The notes beneath the pieces are model-generated. The model made no database searches. It worked only from the letters and a program-made list of their open reading frames with translations, and was not told the origin of the DNA. This document shows positions 53,459 through 63,367 of a stretch of 64,000 nt of DNA, in pieces; the stretch's first letter is position 1; every line of letters starts with the position of its first letter. Where the stretch lies: assembly GCA_026708965.1 (NCBI GenBank), contig JAPOTY010000009.1:1-64000 (forward strand), given 5' to 3'. The DNA is from Gammaproteobacteria bacterium (GTDB taxonomy: Bacteria; Pseudomonadota; Gammaproteobacteria; Steroidobacterales; Foliamicaceae). The translations under genes were made by a program, and so were the position numbers.

Positions 53459-54049
53459 TCAGGCCAATACGCCAAAGGTCTTGAGCCCCCAGTAGATCAC
53501 AAACCCGATGAAGGAGGCCGCAATCAACAGAGTCGCCCACCGCGGGGCGGGGCTCACGAGCCAGCGCCCCAAGCCCCAGCCCTTCCTGGATGGCGCGGCC
53601 AGCGACCGCCTTCCGTCCAGGATATCAGCAAGACACCCGAAGAAATGGGCCGCGATCTTGCGGGTCATGGCGGAAAGCAGCCGCGATCCCACCTGCCCCA
53701 GCTTGCCGCCAAGCGAAAGGTTCGCCGTGTAGCTGAGATTGGTGCCGCCTTTCCCGTCCTCGGCCAGATGCACATCCGCCGCCCCGCGCCCGAATCCCAG
53801 CGGCGACTTGGCGCTGCCCTCCAGGCGGTAGGCGTTCGGCGGATCGGGATCGACAATGCGTATCTCCACCGAAAAGCTGGCGCTCACCGGCCCCACCTCG
53901 ACCTTCGCCAACGCCTGGTAGGCGTTCTCGCTAACCTGATTGAAGGCGTCGCAGCCGGGCACGCAGGCGCCGAGCACTTCCGGGTCGAGCAGCGCCTCCC
54001 AAACCGCCTCGCGGGGATGCGCGAAAACCTGTTCTCCCTTGATCTCCAA
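53459..54049 (-). CDS. coxG: CoxG-like SRPBCC protein with C-terminal membrane anchor
   Basis: A protein of 196 aa if started at TTG 54049 (LEIKGEQVFAHPREAVWEAL), which matches the family start. No ATG or GTG stands at that point, and longer frames have no family match. Typical segments are DPEVLGACVPGCDAF and LSYTANLSLGGKLGQVGSRLL. The last 40 residues hold one hydrophobic helix (LLIAASFIGFVIYWGL), so it can tether the enzyme to the membrane, as reported for CoxG of Oligotropha. It is probably co-transcribed with coxS-L-M. Confidence 0.82.
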   Translation of the reverse strand: MEIKGEQVFAHPREAVWEALLDPEVLGACVPGCDAFNQVSENAYQALAKVEVGPVSASFSVEIRIVDPDPPNAYRLEGSAKSPLGFGRGAADVHLAEDGKGGTNLSYTANLSLGGKLGQVGSRLLSAMTRKIAAHFFGCLADILDGRRSLAAPSRKGWGLGRWLVSPAPRWATLLIAASFIGFVIYWGLKTFGVLA

Positions 54050-54262
54050 TGTTACAGAAGCCCCTAAGCCTGCCTGTCGGACTGGCGGGCGGTGAATCGC
54101 AGCGGAATGCCGGCCCGGTTCATGCGGTAATCCTAACCGGCGCAGGCGGCTTTCGACAATCGCAGGCGAAGGTTCTCTTGGCGCAGGCCGTTTCCGACCG
54201 CCGCGCTGTCCCAAATAATAACTGCTATATGGTATTCACTTGCGGACAGCACAGCGGGAGCA

Positions 54263-55570
54263 ATGCTTTTGGGAAACACGCCTCAAATAAGCCGGCAACC
54301 CGAGTGGCTCGCACCGCGGCTGGCGACCGGCGAAGTATCGAGCGAGCAGGCTGTGGAGCGTTGCATCGAGCGTTTCGAACAGCGCGAAAAGGCCGTGCGG
54401 GCATTTGCGGCATTCGACGCGGAGCGGGCGCTGGGCGAAGCGCGGGCGCGTGATCGGGAACGCGCCTCGCAAGGGCCGCGCAGCGTGCTTCATGGCTTGC
54501 CTTTCGCAGTCAAGGATGTGATCGACACGGTGGACCTGCCCACGCAGCGCAACTCGCCGCGTTACGAGGGCCGGCGCCCGGAGCAGGACGCCGCCTGCGT
54601 GCGGATGCTGCGCCAAGCGGGCTGCGTGCTGCTGGGCAAGGCAGCCACGGTGGAGTTTGCCGGCATCGGCCGCGATTCGCCAACGACCAATCCGCACGAT
54701 CCCCAGCGCACCCCGGGGGGCTCGTCGGCGGGTTCCGCCGCCGCCGTGGCCGCCGGCATGGCGCCGATGGCGCTGGGCACGCAAACCGGGGGGTCGGTGA
54801 TCCGGCCGGCCTCGTTCTGCGGCGTGGCCGGCTTCAAGCCCACCTACGGGCGGGTGCCGGTGCAAGGACTGTGGCTGCACGCGCCCAGCTTGGATACGGT
54901 CGGCTGGATAGCCGAGAACGTGGAGCTGCTTGCGCGCGCCGCCGAAGCGCTGAAGCTGGGCGAATGGCAGGCGCCGAAGGCATCAAGCCGCCTGCGAATC
55001 GGGCTCTATCGAACGCCCTACTGGCACGACGCGGAGCCAGCCAGCCGCTCGGCCGTGGAGCGCGCCGCCGATAGGCTCGCGGCGGCAGGCCACAGCGTGG
55101 AAAACGTGGACGAGATTCCGGGCGCGGAGCGCCTGAACGAGTGGCAGGACGTGATCATGCATGGCGAAGCGCGGATTTCGCTTTTGGCGGACTACGGCGC
55201 CGGAAAGCAGGGCTTGCATGCGGACATTATCGAGGAGGTGGAGGTGAACCGCGAAATCACGCCGCGCGCAATGGCCGCGGCCTATGACGGCATCGGCGGC
55301 CTGCGCCCCGTATTCGACCAGCGCCTAGCCAGCTACGATGCCTGGCTCACAGCCTCGGTTCCAAGCGAAGCCGCTCTGCGCGAAGAAGGCGACGGCGAAG
55401 CCACGTTCAACCGGCTGTTCACTGCGCTGCAGCTGCCTTGCGTGACGGTTCCGGGCTTGAAAGGTCCGGCCGGCTTGCCCATAGGCGTTCAGCTCGTGGC
55501 CGCCCGGTTTGCCGACATGCGGGTGCTTGCCGCCGCGCGCAGTTTGGAGAAATTGCTAGCAGAGAGTTGA
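54263..55570 (+). CDS. Amidase (amidase-signature family)
   Basis: A protein of 435 aa. The catalytic Lys is in FAVKDVIDTV, the cis-Ser in TPGGSSAGSAAAVAAG, and the nucleophile Ser in GTQTGGSVIRPA. It hydrolyses an amide to acid and ammonia. The start ATG is preceded by gggag. It is divergent from coxG and convergent with an MmgE/PrpD gene. The neighbouring hydantoinase genes suggest use of cyclic or linear amides, but the substrate is unknown. Confidence 0.88.
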   Translation: MLLGNTPQISRQPEWLAPRLATGEVSSEQAVERCIERFEQREKAVRAFAAFDAERALGEARARDRERASQGPRSVLHGLPFAVKDVIDTVDLPTQRNSPRYEGRRPEQDAACVRMLRQAGCVLLGKAATVEFAGIGRDSPTTNPHDPQRTPGGSSAGSAAAVAAGMAPMALGTQTGGSVIRPASFCGVAGFKPTYGRVPVQGLWLHAPSLDTVGWIAENVELLARAAEALKLGEWQAPKASSRLRIGLYRTPYWHDAEPASRSAVERAADRLAAAGHSVENVDEIPGAERLNEWQDVIMHGEARISLLADYGAGKQGLHADIIEEVEVNREITPRAMAAAYDGIGGLRPVFDQRLASYDAWLTASVPSEAALREEGDGEATFNRLFTALQLPCVTVPGLKGPAGLPIGVQLVAARFADMRVLAAARSLEKLLAES

Positions 55571-55571
55571 T

Positions 55572-55599
55572 TCCGAAACGGCGCTTCGCGCTATTCGGA
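55572..55599. terminator. Stem-loop between convergent genes, possible bidirectional terminator
   Basis: The outer stem tccgaa (55572-55577) pairs with ttcgga (55594-55599), and an inner gcgc-ttc-gcgc lies in the loop. It sits on the junction of the convergent amidase and MmgE/PrpD genes. No T run follows on either side, so termination is only suggested. Confidence 0.35.
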
Positions 55600-57018
55600 G
55601 AATAAGCCCTCGAGCGGCAGTTCCGGCAAATCCTTCACGCTGTCCAGCTCCGCCAGCCGCTCAAGCCGCTCGAACAACTCGACCGCCACGGGAGGCGGGA
55701 GGACATCCTGCCCGTCGCGAACGTCTGGCGAAGGCGCGGCTTGCTCGCTCCTTTCCGAAAATACGGCGCAATTCATGAACTTGGCGCGCAGCTCGGGGCG
55801 GCTCAACGGGTTCCGTCCGTGACCGCGGTAACGGTAAACCGGCTCGCTGACAATTTCGCTTCCTTCGGCAGGCAACAGGCTGACGGCGTCATAACGCGCC
55901 CCCACCGGATAAACCGGGTCGTCGTCCGGAACTTCCATGCGCTCAACCCGCTGCATAAGCGCCTGCACATCGCTGCGGCGCACCCAATCGTCGCGCATTT
56001 CCTTAAGCCCCAGGCGCCCGGACAGCAGCGCCGCGGAAACCGCGAACTCCAAGCTGAACTTGGCCTGCATGGCATCCGATGGCCGCCGGAACCGCATCAC
56101 CGAGGAGTGGCCCTCGCTGATCCGCGCGGTCACGCGCTCAAGCGCGGCCGCATTGAAATCATGGTCGCCGCGCAACTGCAAGGCCGCGTCCACGCAGCGC
56201 TGGGCCGCCCCCACCACCGGATAGCGCTTGATATTCAGGCCGTGCCGGGCCATGTACCAGTCCTTGCCGAGTTCCGATGCCGGAGACGCGCAGTCAACGC
56301 GGCCCTGCGGGGAAATCGTTTGCAGGAAGCCGCCCGGGCCGTCCAGCGCATGAGGGCCGGCATCCAGTCCGGCCAGCGCGCGGCGCACCGCCGCCAGGCC
56401 AGCTTCGGCGGCGCGCGCGGCCTGGTAGGGCTTGGCCTGGGTCCCGAAGTTATCCATCAGCCCGCCGCCCGCCGCCGCCGCCAGACCTAGGGCGTTGCGC
56501 GTTTCAGCGCGCGGCAGCCCGCGTAGCCAGCTCAGCGCCGCCGCTGCGCCCACGGGGCCATACACCCCCGTGGGATGCCATCCGGCAGCCTGCATGTAGT
56601 CCTGCTCGCGCCGTGCCAGCACGCCCCATACTTCGAACCCGGCTAGGTAAGCGCCGAGCATGCGCGCGCCGGACGCGCCCACAACCTCGGCCTCGGCCAG
56701 GATCGGCGGCACGAGCACGGCGCTGGTGTGGTTGGCAAAGGCGTAATCGTCGAGATCCAGGGCATGGGCGGCCGCCGAGCCAATCAGCGCCGCTCGCGCC
56801 GCCGGCAAGCGCTTGGCGCTCAGAAGCAGGCGCGACTCGGGGGAGCCGCCTTGCTCGGCGCGCCACAAGTTGCGCGCGACCGGCTGGACAGCGCCCGCCA
56901 GCGCCACCCCGATACAGTCGATAAAACCGGTAACGGCGATCTCGCGGGCCTTCTCCGGCGCGCGGGCCGGAGCGGGCCCGCAAAGGAAATCGATAATTGA
57001 TTCGGTGAGCGCGCCCAT
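55591..57018 (-). CDS. MmgE/PrpD family protein 1
   Basis: A protein of 475 aa. The N-terminal helical domain contains HALDLDDYAFANHTSAVLVPPILA, the family signature around the active-site Asp/His, then AAAGGGLMDNFGTQAKPYQAARAAE. The C-terminal domain has NIKRYPVVGAAQRCVDAAL. Relatives include 2-methylcitrate dehydratase and cis-aconitate decarboxylase. The actual reaction here is unknown. The ATG at 57018 is chosen. It is divergent from hyuA by 129 bp. Confidence 0.83.
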   Translation of the reverse strand: MGALTESIIDFLCGPAPARAPEKAREIAVTGFIDCIGVALAGAVQPVARNLWRAEQGGSPESRLLLSAKRLPAARAALIGSAAAHALDLDDYAFANHTSAVLVPPILAEAEVVGASGARMLGAYLAGFEVWGVLARREQDYMQAAGWHPTGVYGPVGAAAALSWLRGLPRAETRNALGLAAAAGGGLMDNFGTQAKPYQAARAAEAGLAAVRRALAGLDAGPHALDGPGGFLQTISPQGRVDCASPASELGKDWYMARHGLNIKRYPVVGAAQRCVDAALQLRGDHDFNAAALERVTARISEGHSSVMRFRRPSDAMQAKFSLEFAVSAALLSGRLGLKEMRDDWVRRSDVQALMQRVERMEVPDDDPVYPVGARYDAVSLLPAEGSEIVSEPVYRYRGHGRNPLSRPELRAKFMNCAVFSERSEQAAPSPDVRDGQDVLPPPVAVELFERLERLAELDSVKDLPELPLEGLFSE

Positions 57019-57147
57019 CGCCGGGCAAACGATACACGGTTCGCCCGCAATAAACGGCGAGCAAGCCGCCATGATGAAACCCTCGGGCCGAAAGCCCGGC
57101 GCGCTGTGCGAAAATCCGCCGTCCTCATCAAGTCGCAGGAGCGCAGC

Positions 57148-59238
57148 TTGGCCCGGATCGGCATCGATATCGGCGGAACGTTCACCGACCTCATCGCCTG
57201 CGGCGGCGACGGGCAGGTGCTGGCCACCCATAAGCTGGCCTCCACGCCGGACGACCCGTCACGCGCTGCCATGCAGGGCGCCGAGGAGCTTCTGCGCAAG
57301 GCCGGGCTGGGCTTCGGCGACGTGGAGTTCTGCTGCCACGGCACCACCGTGGCCACCAACGCGCTGCTGGAAAGCAAGGGCGCGAAGACCGGGCTTATCA
57401 CCACCCGGGGCTTTAGGGACATCCTGCATATCGGGCGCAAGAACCGCCCCTACAACTTCTCGCACTCCCAGGAGATCGCCCGCCAGAGCCGCCCGCTGGC
57501 GCCCCGTCGCTGGCGAATGACGGTGCGCGAGCGGATCCGCGCGCCGGATGGCGCCGTGGAAGCGCCGCTCAACGAAGACGATGTGCTCGAAGCTCTCGCC
57601 CGGCTGAGGGAGGAAGGCGTAGAGGCGGTTGCGGTGTGCTGCTTGTTCTCGTTTCTTAATCCCGCGCATGAACAGCGCATCGCCGAGCTGGCGCGGCGCG
57701 AATTGCCCGGGGCCTACATCACCGCCAGCCACGAAATCGCCCCGCTGGTGCGCGAGTACGAGCGCTTCTCCACCACCGCGATGAACGCCTATGTGGGGCC
57801 GGCAACCGGGCGCTATATCCGCCGCTTCGCCGCCGCGCTGGAAAAGGCCGGCGTGCCCGCGCAGCTGCGGCTGATGACTTCCGGCGGCGGCATGGTTGCC
57901 CCCGCCGAAGCCGAGCGCCGCCCTGTAAACCTGCTGCTTTCCGGCCCGGTGGGCGCGCTCATCGCCGGCTTGGAAGCGGCCCGGGAAATCGGCCGCGACC
58001 GCGTGATCACGCTGGATGTGGGCGGAACGTCCGCCGATATCGGCGTTGCGCTGAACGGGGAAATGCGGATGCGCAGCCTTCTCGATACCCGGGTGGGCGA
58101 TTACGACGTGATGACGCCCATGGCCGATATCGCCACGCTGGGCGCTGGCGGCGGCTCGCTCGCATGGCTGGATAATGAAGGCATGTTCCGCGTGGGGCCG
58201 CGCAGCGCCGGCGCCGCCCCCGGCCCGGCCTGCTATGCGAAAGGCGGCGAAAAGCCCACGCTCACCGACGCATTGGTCGTGGCCGGCTGGTATCGCGCCG
58301 GACACCTCGCGGCCTCCGTGCCGGGGCTTGATCCCGGCAAGGCCGAACAGGCAGTCCGCGAGCATATCGCCAAGCCCCTCGAACTCGAGCCTGGCCAAGC
58401 GGCGCTCGGGATTTTCGATATCGCCGTCAGCAACATGGCGGAGGCGATGTGCGTGGCCAGCGTCTCCAAGGGCTTTGACCCGCGCGAGTTCACGCTGGTA
58501 GCCTATGGCGGCGCGGGCGGCGCCTTCGCCGCCCCGGTGGCTGCGGCGCTGGCCATCGGCGAGGTGCTGGTGCCGCCGCACCCGGGTGTGGGCGCCGCCG
58601 CCGGCCTGCTTTCCGCGCAGGTGCGCTACGAGTTCAAGGCAACGCTCTGGAGGGAACTTGACGAACTGGACTGCGCCGGCGTGGCCGCGCGCTTCGACGA
58701 GATGACTGGAGAAGCGACCGCCCGCCTGGCCGGCGACGGATTCGCGCCCGGCGAGGTGCGCCTGAGGCGCTGGGCGGAATGCCGCTACGCGGGACAGGGC
58801 CATGAACTGGCCGTGGAAGCGCCGTCCGGCGAAATCAACGCAGCCTGGGCGAACCGGCTGCGCGAGCGCTTCGATGCCGAGCACCAACGGGCCTACCTGC
58901 GCGCCTGCCGCGATATCCCGGTGCGGATCATCAACCTGGGCGTGTCGGCCTGCGTGCCGGGCACCCCGCTGACGCCGCTCATAGGCGAGGCGGCGGACAG
59001 GGCGCGGCCCGAGCCGCTGCTGACGACGGACTGCTTGTTCCCAGGTGTGGCAAAGGCGCTGCCCGCAAGCTTCTATCGGCGCGCGGAACTCGAGCCCGGG
59101 CACCGGCTTGCCGGCCCGGCCATCGTTGAGCAAACCGATGCCACCACCGTGATTCCGCCGGGCTGGAGCGCCCGCGTGGACCGCTACGCCAACCTCCTCC
59201 TCACGCCCGAACCCGCCAGGAACGGGAACGCCGCATGA
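57148..59238 (+). CDS. hyuA: Hydantoinase/oxoprolinase subunit A
   Basis: A protein of 696 aa, actin-like ATPase fold. IGIDIGGTFTDLIACGGDG, CHGTTVATNALLESKGAKTG, TLDVGGTSADIGVAL and ATLGAGGGSLAWLD are the standard motifs. The start is TTG at 57148, decided by aggag six bases upstream. ATP-dependent ring opening of a hydantoin or 5-oxoproline, or carboxylation of a ketone, is the family range. It overlaps hyuB by ATGA. Confidence 0.88.
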   Translation: MARIGIDIGGTFTDLIACGGDGQVLATHKLASTPDDPSRAAMQGAEELLRKAGLGFGDVEFCCHGTTVATNALLESKGAKTGLITTRGFRDILHIGRKNRPYNFSHSQEIARQSRPLAPRRWRMTVRERIRAPDGAVEAPLNEDDVLEALARLREEGVEAVAVCCLFSFLNPAHEQRIAELARRELPGAYITASHEIAPLVREYERFSTTAMNAYVGPATGRYIRRFAAALEKAGVPAQLRLMTSGGGMVAPAEAERRPVNLLLSGPVGALIAGLEAAREIGRDRVITLDVGGTSADIGVALNGEMRMRSLLDTRVGDYDVMTPMADIATLGAGGGSLAWLDNEGMFRVGPRSAGAAPGPACYAKGGEKPTLTDALVVAGWYRAGHLAASVPGLDPGKAEQAVREHIAKPLELEPGQAALGIFDIAVSNMAEAMCVASVSKGFDPREFTLVAYGGAGGAFAAPVAAALAIGEVLVPPHPGVGAAAGLLSAQVRYEFKATLWRELDELDCAGVAARFDEMTGEATARLAGDGFAPGEVRLRRWAECRYAGQGHELAVEAPSGEINAAWANRLRERFDAEHQRAYLRACRDIPVRIINLGVSACVPGTPLTPLIGEAADRARPEPLLTTDCLFPGVAKALPASFYRRAELEPGHRLAGPAIVEQTDATTVIPPGWSARVDRYANLLLTPEPARNGNAA

Positions 59239-61076
59239 ATATCAGCGAACTCTGGCCCGGACTCGACCAGGCACGCAGCACAGGGCTGGGCGCGCATGCC
59301 GAGCGCCGCTGGAACAGGGTGGAAGTGGATCCGGTGTCGCTGCAGGTGATAGGCGGCGCGCTGCATTCCATCGCGCGGGAAATGGCCGAACTTCTGGTGC
59401 GCATGGCCTATTCCAGCGTGATGCGCGAATCCCGCGACCTTGGCGCCGCGCTGCTCGATTTCGACGGTCGCCAGTTGTGCGAGAGCGACTCCACGCCCAT
59501 GCACTGCGGCTCGCTGCCCGCCTATGTGCGCGGCATCGACCGAAAGCACCGCGGGCGCTACCGGCCGGGCGATGTCTATCTCCACAACCACCCCTACCAC
59601 GGCGCCTCGCACAGCCCCGACTACGGCGTGCTGCTGCCGCTGTTCGCGGGCGATATGCATGTTGGGTTCGCCGGCTGCACCGGCCATATGGTGGATATCG
59701 GCGCCGCCGACCCGGGTTTTTCCGTGGACGTGCCGGATTGCTTCGCCGAGGGCCAGATCCTCGACGCGGTAAAGCTGCACGCCGCAGGCCAACGGCGCGA
59801 GGATCTGTGGTCGCTGATCATGGACAACGTGCGCACTCCCGAGGCCAACTCCGGCGATCTTGAGGCGATGATCGCCTGCTGCCGGCTCGGCGGAGAAAGG
59901 TTCGCCGAGCTGATCGCTAGGCACGGCCTGGACCAGGTGATGAGCGCCGCCGAGGAATGGATGAGCTACGCCGAGCGGCGGATGCGCTCGCGGATCAAGC
60001 AGTTGCCCGACGGCGAATATCCGGCCCCGGATGCCTGGCTTGAAGACGACGGCAAGCATTTCGGCAAGCCGCTTAGGATCGCCACGCGGGTCATCGTGCG
60101 CGGCAGCGATATTTGCGTGGACCTGTCCGGATCCAGCGAGCAGACCAGCACCGGCTTCAACTGTCCGTTCGAGGGCAGCGTGCTGCCGGCCGTGAACTTC
60201 GCGGTGCGCGCATTGTTGCTGGACGAGACCGCCGAGGGCGCAGGCGTGCCGCAAAACGACGGCGTGTTCCGGCCGGTATTCGCGCATGCGCCCAAGGGCA
60301 GCATCTTCAACCCTATCTATCCGCGCGGCTGCGAGGCCCGCTTCGCGCAAATCAACCGCATTCCCGACCAGGTGCTGCGGGCGCTCAGCGGCGCGCTGCC
60401 GGAACGCGTCACCGGAGGCAACGCGGCCAATGTGTCGTGCTTCGTGTACTCCTTCGAGTCCGGCGAGGGAAAATACCGGATCAATGTGGAAATCAATGAA
60501 GGCTCGTACGGCGGCCGCAACGGGCGCGACGGCCTCGACGCGGTGGACACGCTGATGGCCAATACCCGCAATAACCCGCTGGAGGAAATGGAACTTTCCG
60601 TGCCGATGCTCTGCGAACGCTACGAGCTGCGCGACGAGGCGCCGGCCGCCGGACGGTGGCGGGGAGGCATGGGCGCGGTCAAGACCTGGCGCTTTCTCGA
60701 GGACGCGGCGGTCAGCTCGACCGGCGACAACCGCTCAGGCGACCCGCCGAAAGGAATCTTCGGCGGCGCCGATGGCCTTCCCGGCCGCGTCACGGTCAAT
60801 CCGCGCACACCCCGGGAGCGGGAACTGCCGGCCAAGGTGTCGCACGCGCGCTTCACCGCTGGAGACAGGCTGGAAATCACGCTGGTATCGGGCGGCGGCT
60901 ATGGCGATCCGCTGGAGCGCGATCCGCGGCAGGTGGCGGAAGACAGGCTCGACGGCCTGCTTTCGATCAAACAAGCGCGCGGCAGCTACTGCGTGGTGAT
61001 AGACCCCGTCAGCGGCTCGCCTGAAATCGCAGCCACCGAGTCGCTGCGCCGCAAACAAGCAGGTGAAGCCGCATGA
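59235..61076 (+). CDS. hyuB: Hydantoinase/oxoprolinase subunit B
   Basis: A protein of 613 aa. The metal-binding signature region reads LHNHPYHGASHSPDYG, where most members have NDPY...GTH, so one Asp is His here. Further on come GCTGHMVDIGAADPG, STGFNCPFEGSVLPAVN and VSGGGYGDPLERDP near the end. It is the partner of HyuA in the same reaction. It overlaps hyuA and the following MmgE/PrpD gene by four bases each. Confidence 0.88.
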   Translation: MNISELWPGLDQARSTGLGAHAERRWNRVEVDPVSLQVIGGALHSIAREMAELLVRMAYSSVMRESRDLGAALLDFDGRQLCESDSTPMHCGSLPAYVRGIDRKHRGRYRPGDVYLHNHPYHGASHSPDYGVLLPLFAGDMHVGFAGCTGHMVDIGAADPGFSVDVPDCFAEGQILDAVKLHAAGQRREDLWSLIMDNVRTPEANSGDLEAMIACCRLGGERFAELIARHGLDQVMSAAEEWMSYAERRMRSRIKQLPDGEYPAPDAWLEDDGKHFGKPLRIATRVIVRGSDICVDLSGSSEQTSTGFNCPFEGSVLPAVNFAVRALLLDETAEGAGVPQNDGVFRPVFAHAPKGSIFNPIYPRGCEARFAQINRIPDQVLRALSGALPERVTGGNAANVSCFVYSFESGEGKYRINVEINEGSYGGRNGRDGLDAVDTLMANTRNNPLEEMELSVPMLCERYELRDEAPAAGRWRGGMGAVKTWRFLEDAAVSSTGDNRSGDPPKGIFGGADGLPGRVTVNPRTPRERELPAKVSHARFTAGDRLEITLVSGGGYGDPLERDPRQVAEDRLDGLLSIKQARGSYCVVIDPVSGSPEIAATESLRRKQAGEAA

Positions 61077-62449
61077 GCATCAACCGGGACGCTTCGAGCC
61101 TGGCGTTGGCGGAGGAGTTGCTGGCCGCGGGCGGGACGCCGCCGGCGGCGCGCGATCTGGCGCAGATCCGCCATCTCATTCTCGATCATCTGGGATGCTG
61201 CTACGCCGGCTCCATGCTGGCTTGGGGGCGGCGCCTGCGCCAATGGGCGGCGCCGCACGCCGGCTCGGGCTACGCGCCGCTGCTGGCATCGGACCTGCGG
61301 CTGGCGCCGGCTTTGGCCGCCTTCGTGAATGCCACCTCGGCGCACGGCATGGAACTGGATGATACGCACGACGAATCGGTCAGCCATCCGGGCGCCGCAG
61401 TGATCGCCTCCAGCCTGGCGCTGGCTGCGCATCACGGCCTGGGCGGCGGGCATACGGCGGCGGCCATTCTCGCCGGATACGAAGCCGCAGGCCGGGTGGG
61501 CGCCGCCGCCAACGCGGCTGAAACCATAGAGCTGGGATTCCATCCCACCAGCCTGTTCGTGGGCTTCGGCGCGGCGGCGGCGGCGGCCGTGCTTTTGCGC
61601 CTCTCGCCGCGCCAGCTGGCGCGCGGCTGGGGGCTGATGCTGTCGATGGCCGGCGGCTCGATGCAGTTCAGCCAGGAGCCGGAAGGCACCACGGTCAAGC
61701 GCCTGCATGGCGGCTACGCGGCGCTGCACGGCGTGATGGCCGCCGAGCATGCGGCGCTGGGCATCGCCGGACCGGAGCAAGCCCTGGAAGGACGCTACGG
61801 CCTGATCCATAACTTTGGAGCGAATTCCGATCCCGGGCGGCTCAACCGACCGCATCCCGACGGCCCCGAAATCCACCGCATCAGCTACAAGCCCTATCCC
61901 TGCTGCCGGCTGTTCCACTCGACGCTGGACGCGCTGGCCGAAGTGACCGGCAACTTCAACCTCGATCCGGGCGAAATCGAGTCGATCACCGTGGGCGGCC
62001 CTGATATCCTGGTGACTCAGCACATGCTGCGGCGGCCAACTTCGGAAATGGCCGCGCAGTACAGCCTGCCGTTCACGCTTGGCGCGGCGCTGCATTACGG
62101 TCCTGGCTCCGTGGCCGGCTTCATGGGCGAGGCGCTCGCCGACCCGCGCACGCTGGCCATCGCCGACCGCGTGGAGGCGGTGGCCGATGCGGAGATGCAG
62201 GCGGCCTTCCCCGCGCATTTCGGCAGCTGGCTGGAACTGAAAACGCGCGGCGGGCAAATCCGCCGCTCGAATGTGCTCGACAGCCTAGGCACGCCGGCCA
62301 ATCCTATGAAGCGCAATGATCTGCTCGTAAAATTCGCCGACCTCACCAACGGAGACAACAGAATTGATGCCGCGCAAACCACCGCGACCTTGGACAGGCT
62401 GCAACAGCTTGACCGGATCGAGAGCCTTATCGCGCCTTTCTGCAAGTGA
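61073..62449 (+). CDS. MmgE/PrpD family protein 2
   Basis: A protein of 458 aa. SAHGMELDDTHDESVSHPG is the active-site signature. AMNS-like AGGSMQFSQEPEGTTVKRLHGG and ISYKPYPCCRLFHSTLDAL complete the family pattern. It is distinct in sequence from the MmgE/PrpD protein encoded on the other strand 4 kb away. It is coupled to hyuB (ATGA), so it probably acts on the same compound, as an isomerase, dehydratase or decarboxylase. Confidence 0.85.
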   Translation: MSINRDASSLALAEELLAAGGTPPAARDLAQIRHLILDHLGCCYAGSMLAWGRRLRQWAAPHAGSGYAPLLASDLRLAPALAAFVNATSAHGMELDDTHDESVSHPGAAVIASSLALAAHHGLGGGHTAAAILAGYEAAGRVGAAANAAETIELGFHPTSLFVGFGAAAAAAVLLRLSPRQLARGWGLMLSMAGGSMQFSQEPEGTTVKRLHGGYAALHGVMAAEHAALGIAGPEQALEGRYGLIHNFGANSDPGRLNRPHPDGPEIHRISYKPYPCCRLFHSTLDALAEVTGNFNLDPGEIESITVGGPDILVTQHMLRRPTSEMAAQYSLPFTLGAALHYGPGSVAGFMGEALADPRTLAIADRVEAVADAEMQAAFPAHFGSWLELKTRGGQIRRSNVLDSLGTPANPMKRNDLLVKFADLTNGDNRIDAAQTTATLDRLQQLDRIESLIAPFCK

Positions 62450-62461
62450 CCGCGCCCGGCC

Positions 62462-63169
62462 ATGAACAAGGACCGAACCACCGCCGACCCCGTGCCTGCC
62501 AAACGGCTGCGGGCCGATGTGGCCCTGTTGCTCGACACCATCGCGGCGGGCAAGGTCGCCATCGCGCCGCTGGACGTGGCGTACGCCGTGAACGCCTGCA
62601 CCGAGGCGGGCATCCGAGCCATCTACGCGGCCAAGAAGCGCAGCTACGAGAAGCCCGGCGGCCTGTTCGCCAACGTCGGGATGAGCCGCGCCATCCACAC
62701 GATGGAAGACTGGAAGCACGACTTGGCCGAAACCATCGTGCGCGAGGAGAACATCCCCTTCTCCATCGTCGCGCCATTCCGCGCCCGACACGAGTTCTTC
62801 GGCCGCATGGAGCCCTTCGTGATGGAATCCTCCACCAAGGCAGGCACCATGGACATGCTGCTCAACGCCGGCCAGTTCCACAACGAGATCGCGCGGCAGT
62901 CCTGGCAACGCGGCATGCCGGTATTCGGCTCCTCAGCCAATACCTCGCTCCAAGGATCCAAGTACCGCTACCAGGACATCGAAGCCCCGGTGCGCGAGGC
63001 GGCCAGCGTCTATTTCGATTACGGCGCATCCAGATATGCCAATCCGCAGGGATACTCCAGCACCATCATCGATTTCCGCGATTTCTCCGTGATCCGCGTG
63101 GGCGTGGTGTTCGAGCAGGTCGCCGCCGCCTTCGAAAAGCACGGCAAGGTGGAACTGCGCCTCCCCTGA
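62462..63169 (+). CDS. YrdC/Sua5-fold protein
   Basis: A protein of 235 aa. IYAAKKRSYEKPGGLFAN is the KxR...KP ATP/carbamoyl-adenylate pocket of TsaC/YrdC, and FGSSANTSLQG the SxN motif. Housekeeping TsaC makes threonylcarbamoyl-adenylate for tRNA, but this gene lies 12 bases after a hydantoinase operon, so a role in the same catabolic path is possible. The insert around 85-130 (FRARHEFFGRMEPFVMESS) is unlike short TsaC proteins. Confidence 0.75.
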   Translation: MNKDRTTADPVPAKRLRADVALLLDTIAAGKVAIAPLDVAYAVNACTEAGIRAIYAAKKRSYEKPGGLFANVGMSRAIHTMEDWKHDLAETIVREENIPFSIVAPFRARHEFFGRMEPFVMESSTKAGTMDMLLNAGQFHNEIARQSWQRGMPVFGSSANTSLQGSKYRYQDIEAPVREAASVYFDYGASRYANPQGYSSTIIDFRDFSVIRVGVVFEQVAAAFEKHGKVELRLP

Positions 63170-63276
63170 ACCCTGCGGCAGGCGGCATCCGCCGCCCGAT
63201 CCTCCGCCCGCTGCCGGCAAGGCCCAGGCTGAAGGACTGCAACCCTCAAACCAAAGAGCCAAAGCAGGAAAAACAC

Positions 63277-63323
63277 TTGGAATGGTATTATTCGCTTCGC
63301 TAAATAGCGGCTCAAGAAGCCGC
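63277..63323 (+). promoter_or_regulatory. Candidate promoter and leader hairpin of the TonB receptor gene
   Basis: ttggaa (63277-63282) and taaata (63301-63306) are spaced by 18, a weak sigma-70 match in a short AT-richer patch. Right after it is a perfect stem gcggct-caaga-agccgc (63307-63323) without a T run. Both lie in the 198-bp gap before the receptor start. Confidence 0.3.
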
Positions 63324-63367
63324 CCGTTCCTGCATTTCGCGCTTGGCGCGCACCGGGAGATTTCTTA

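Noticed and set aside
57259-59133. A 624-codon open frame opposite hyuA
   Set aside because: Antisense to a fully motif-supported hyuA; composition is that of a mirror frame.
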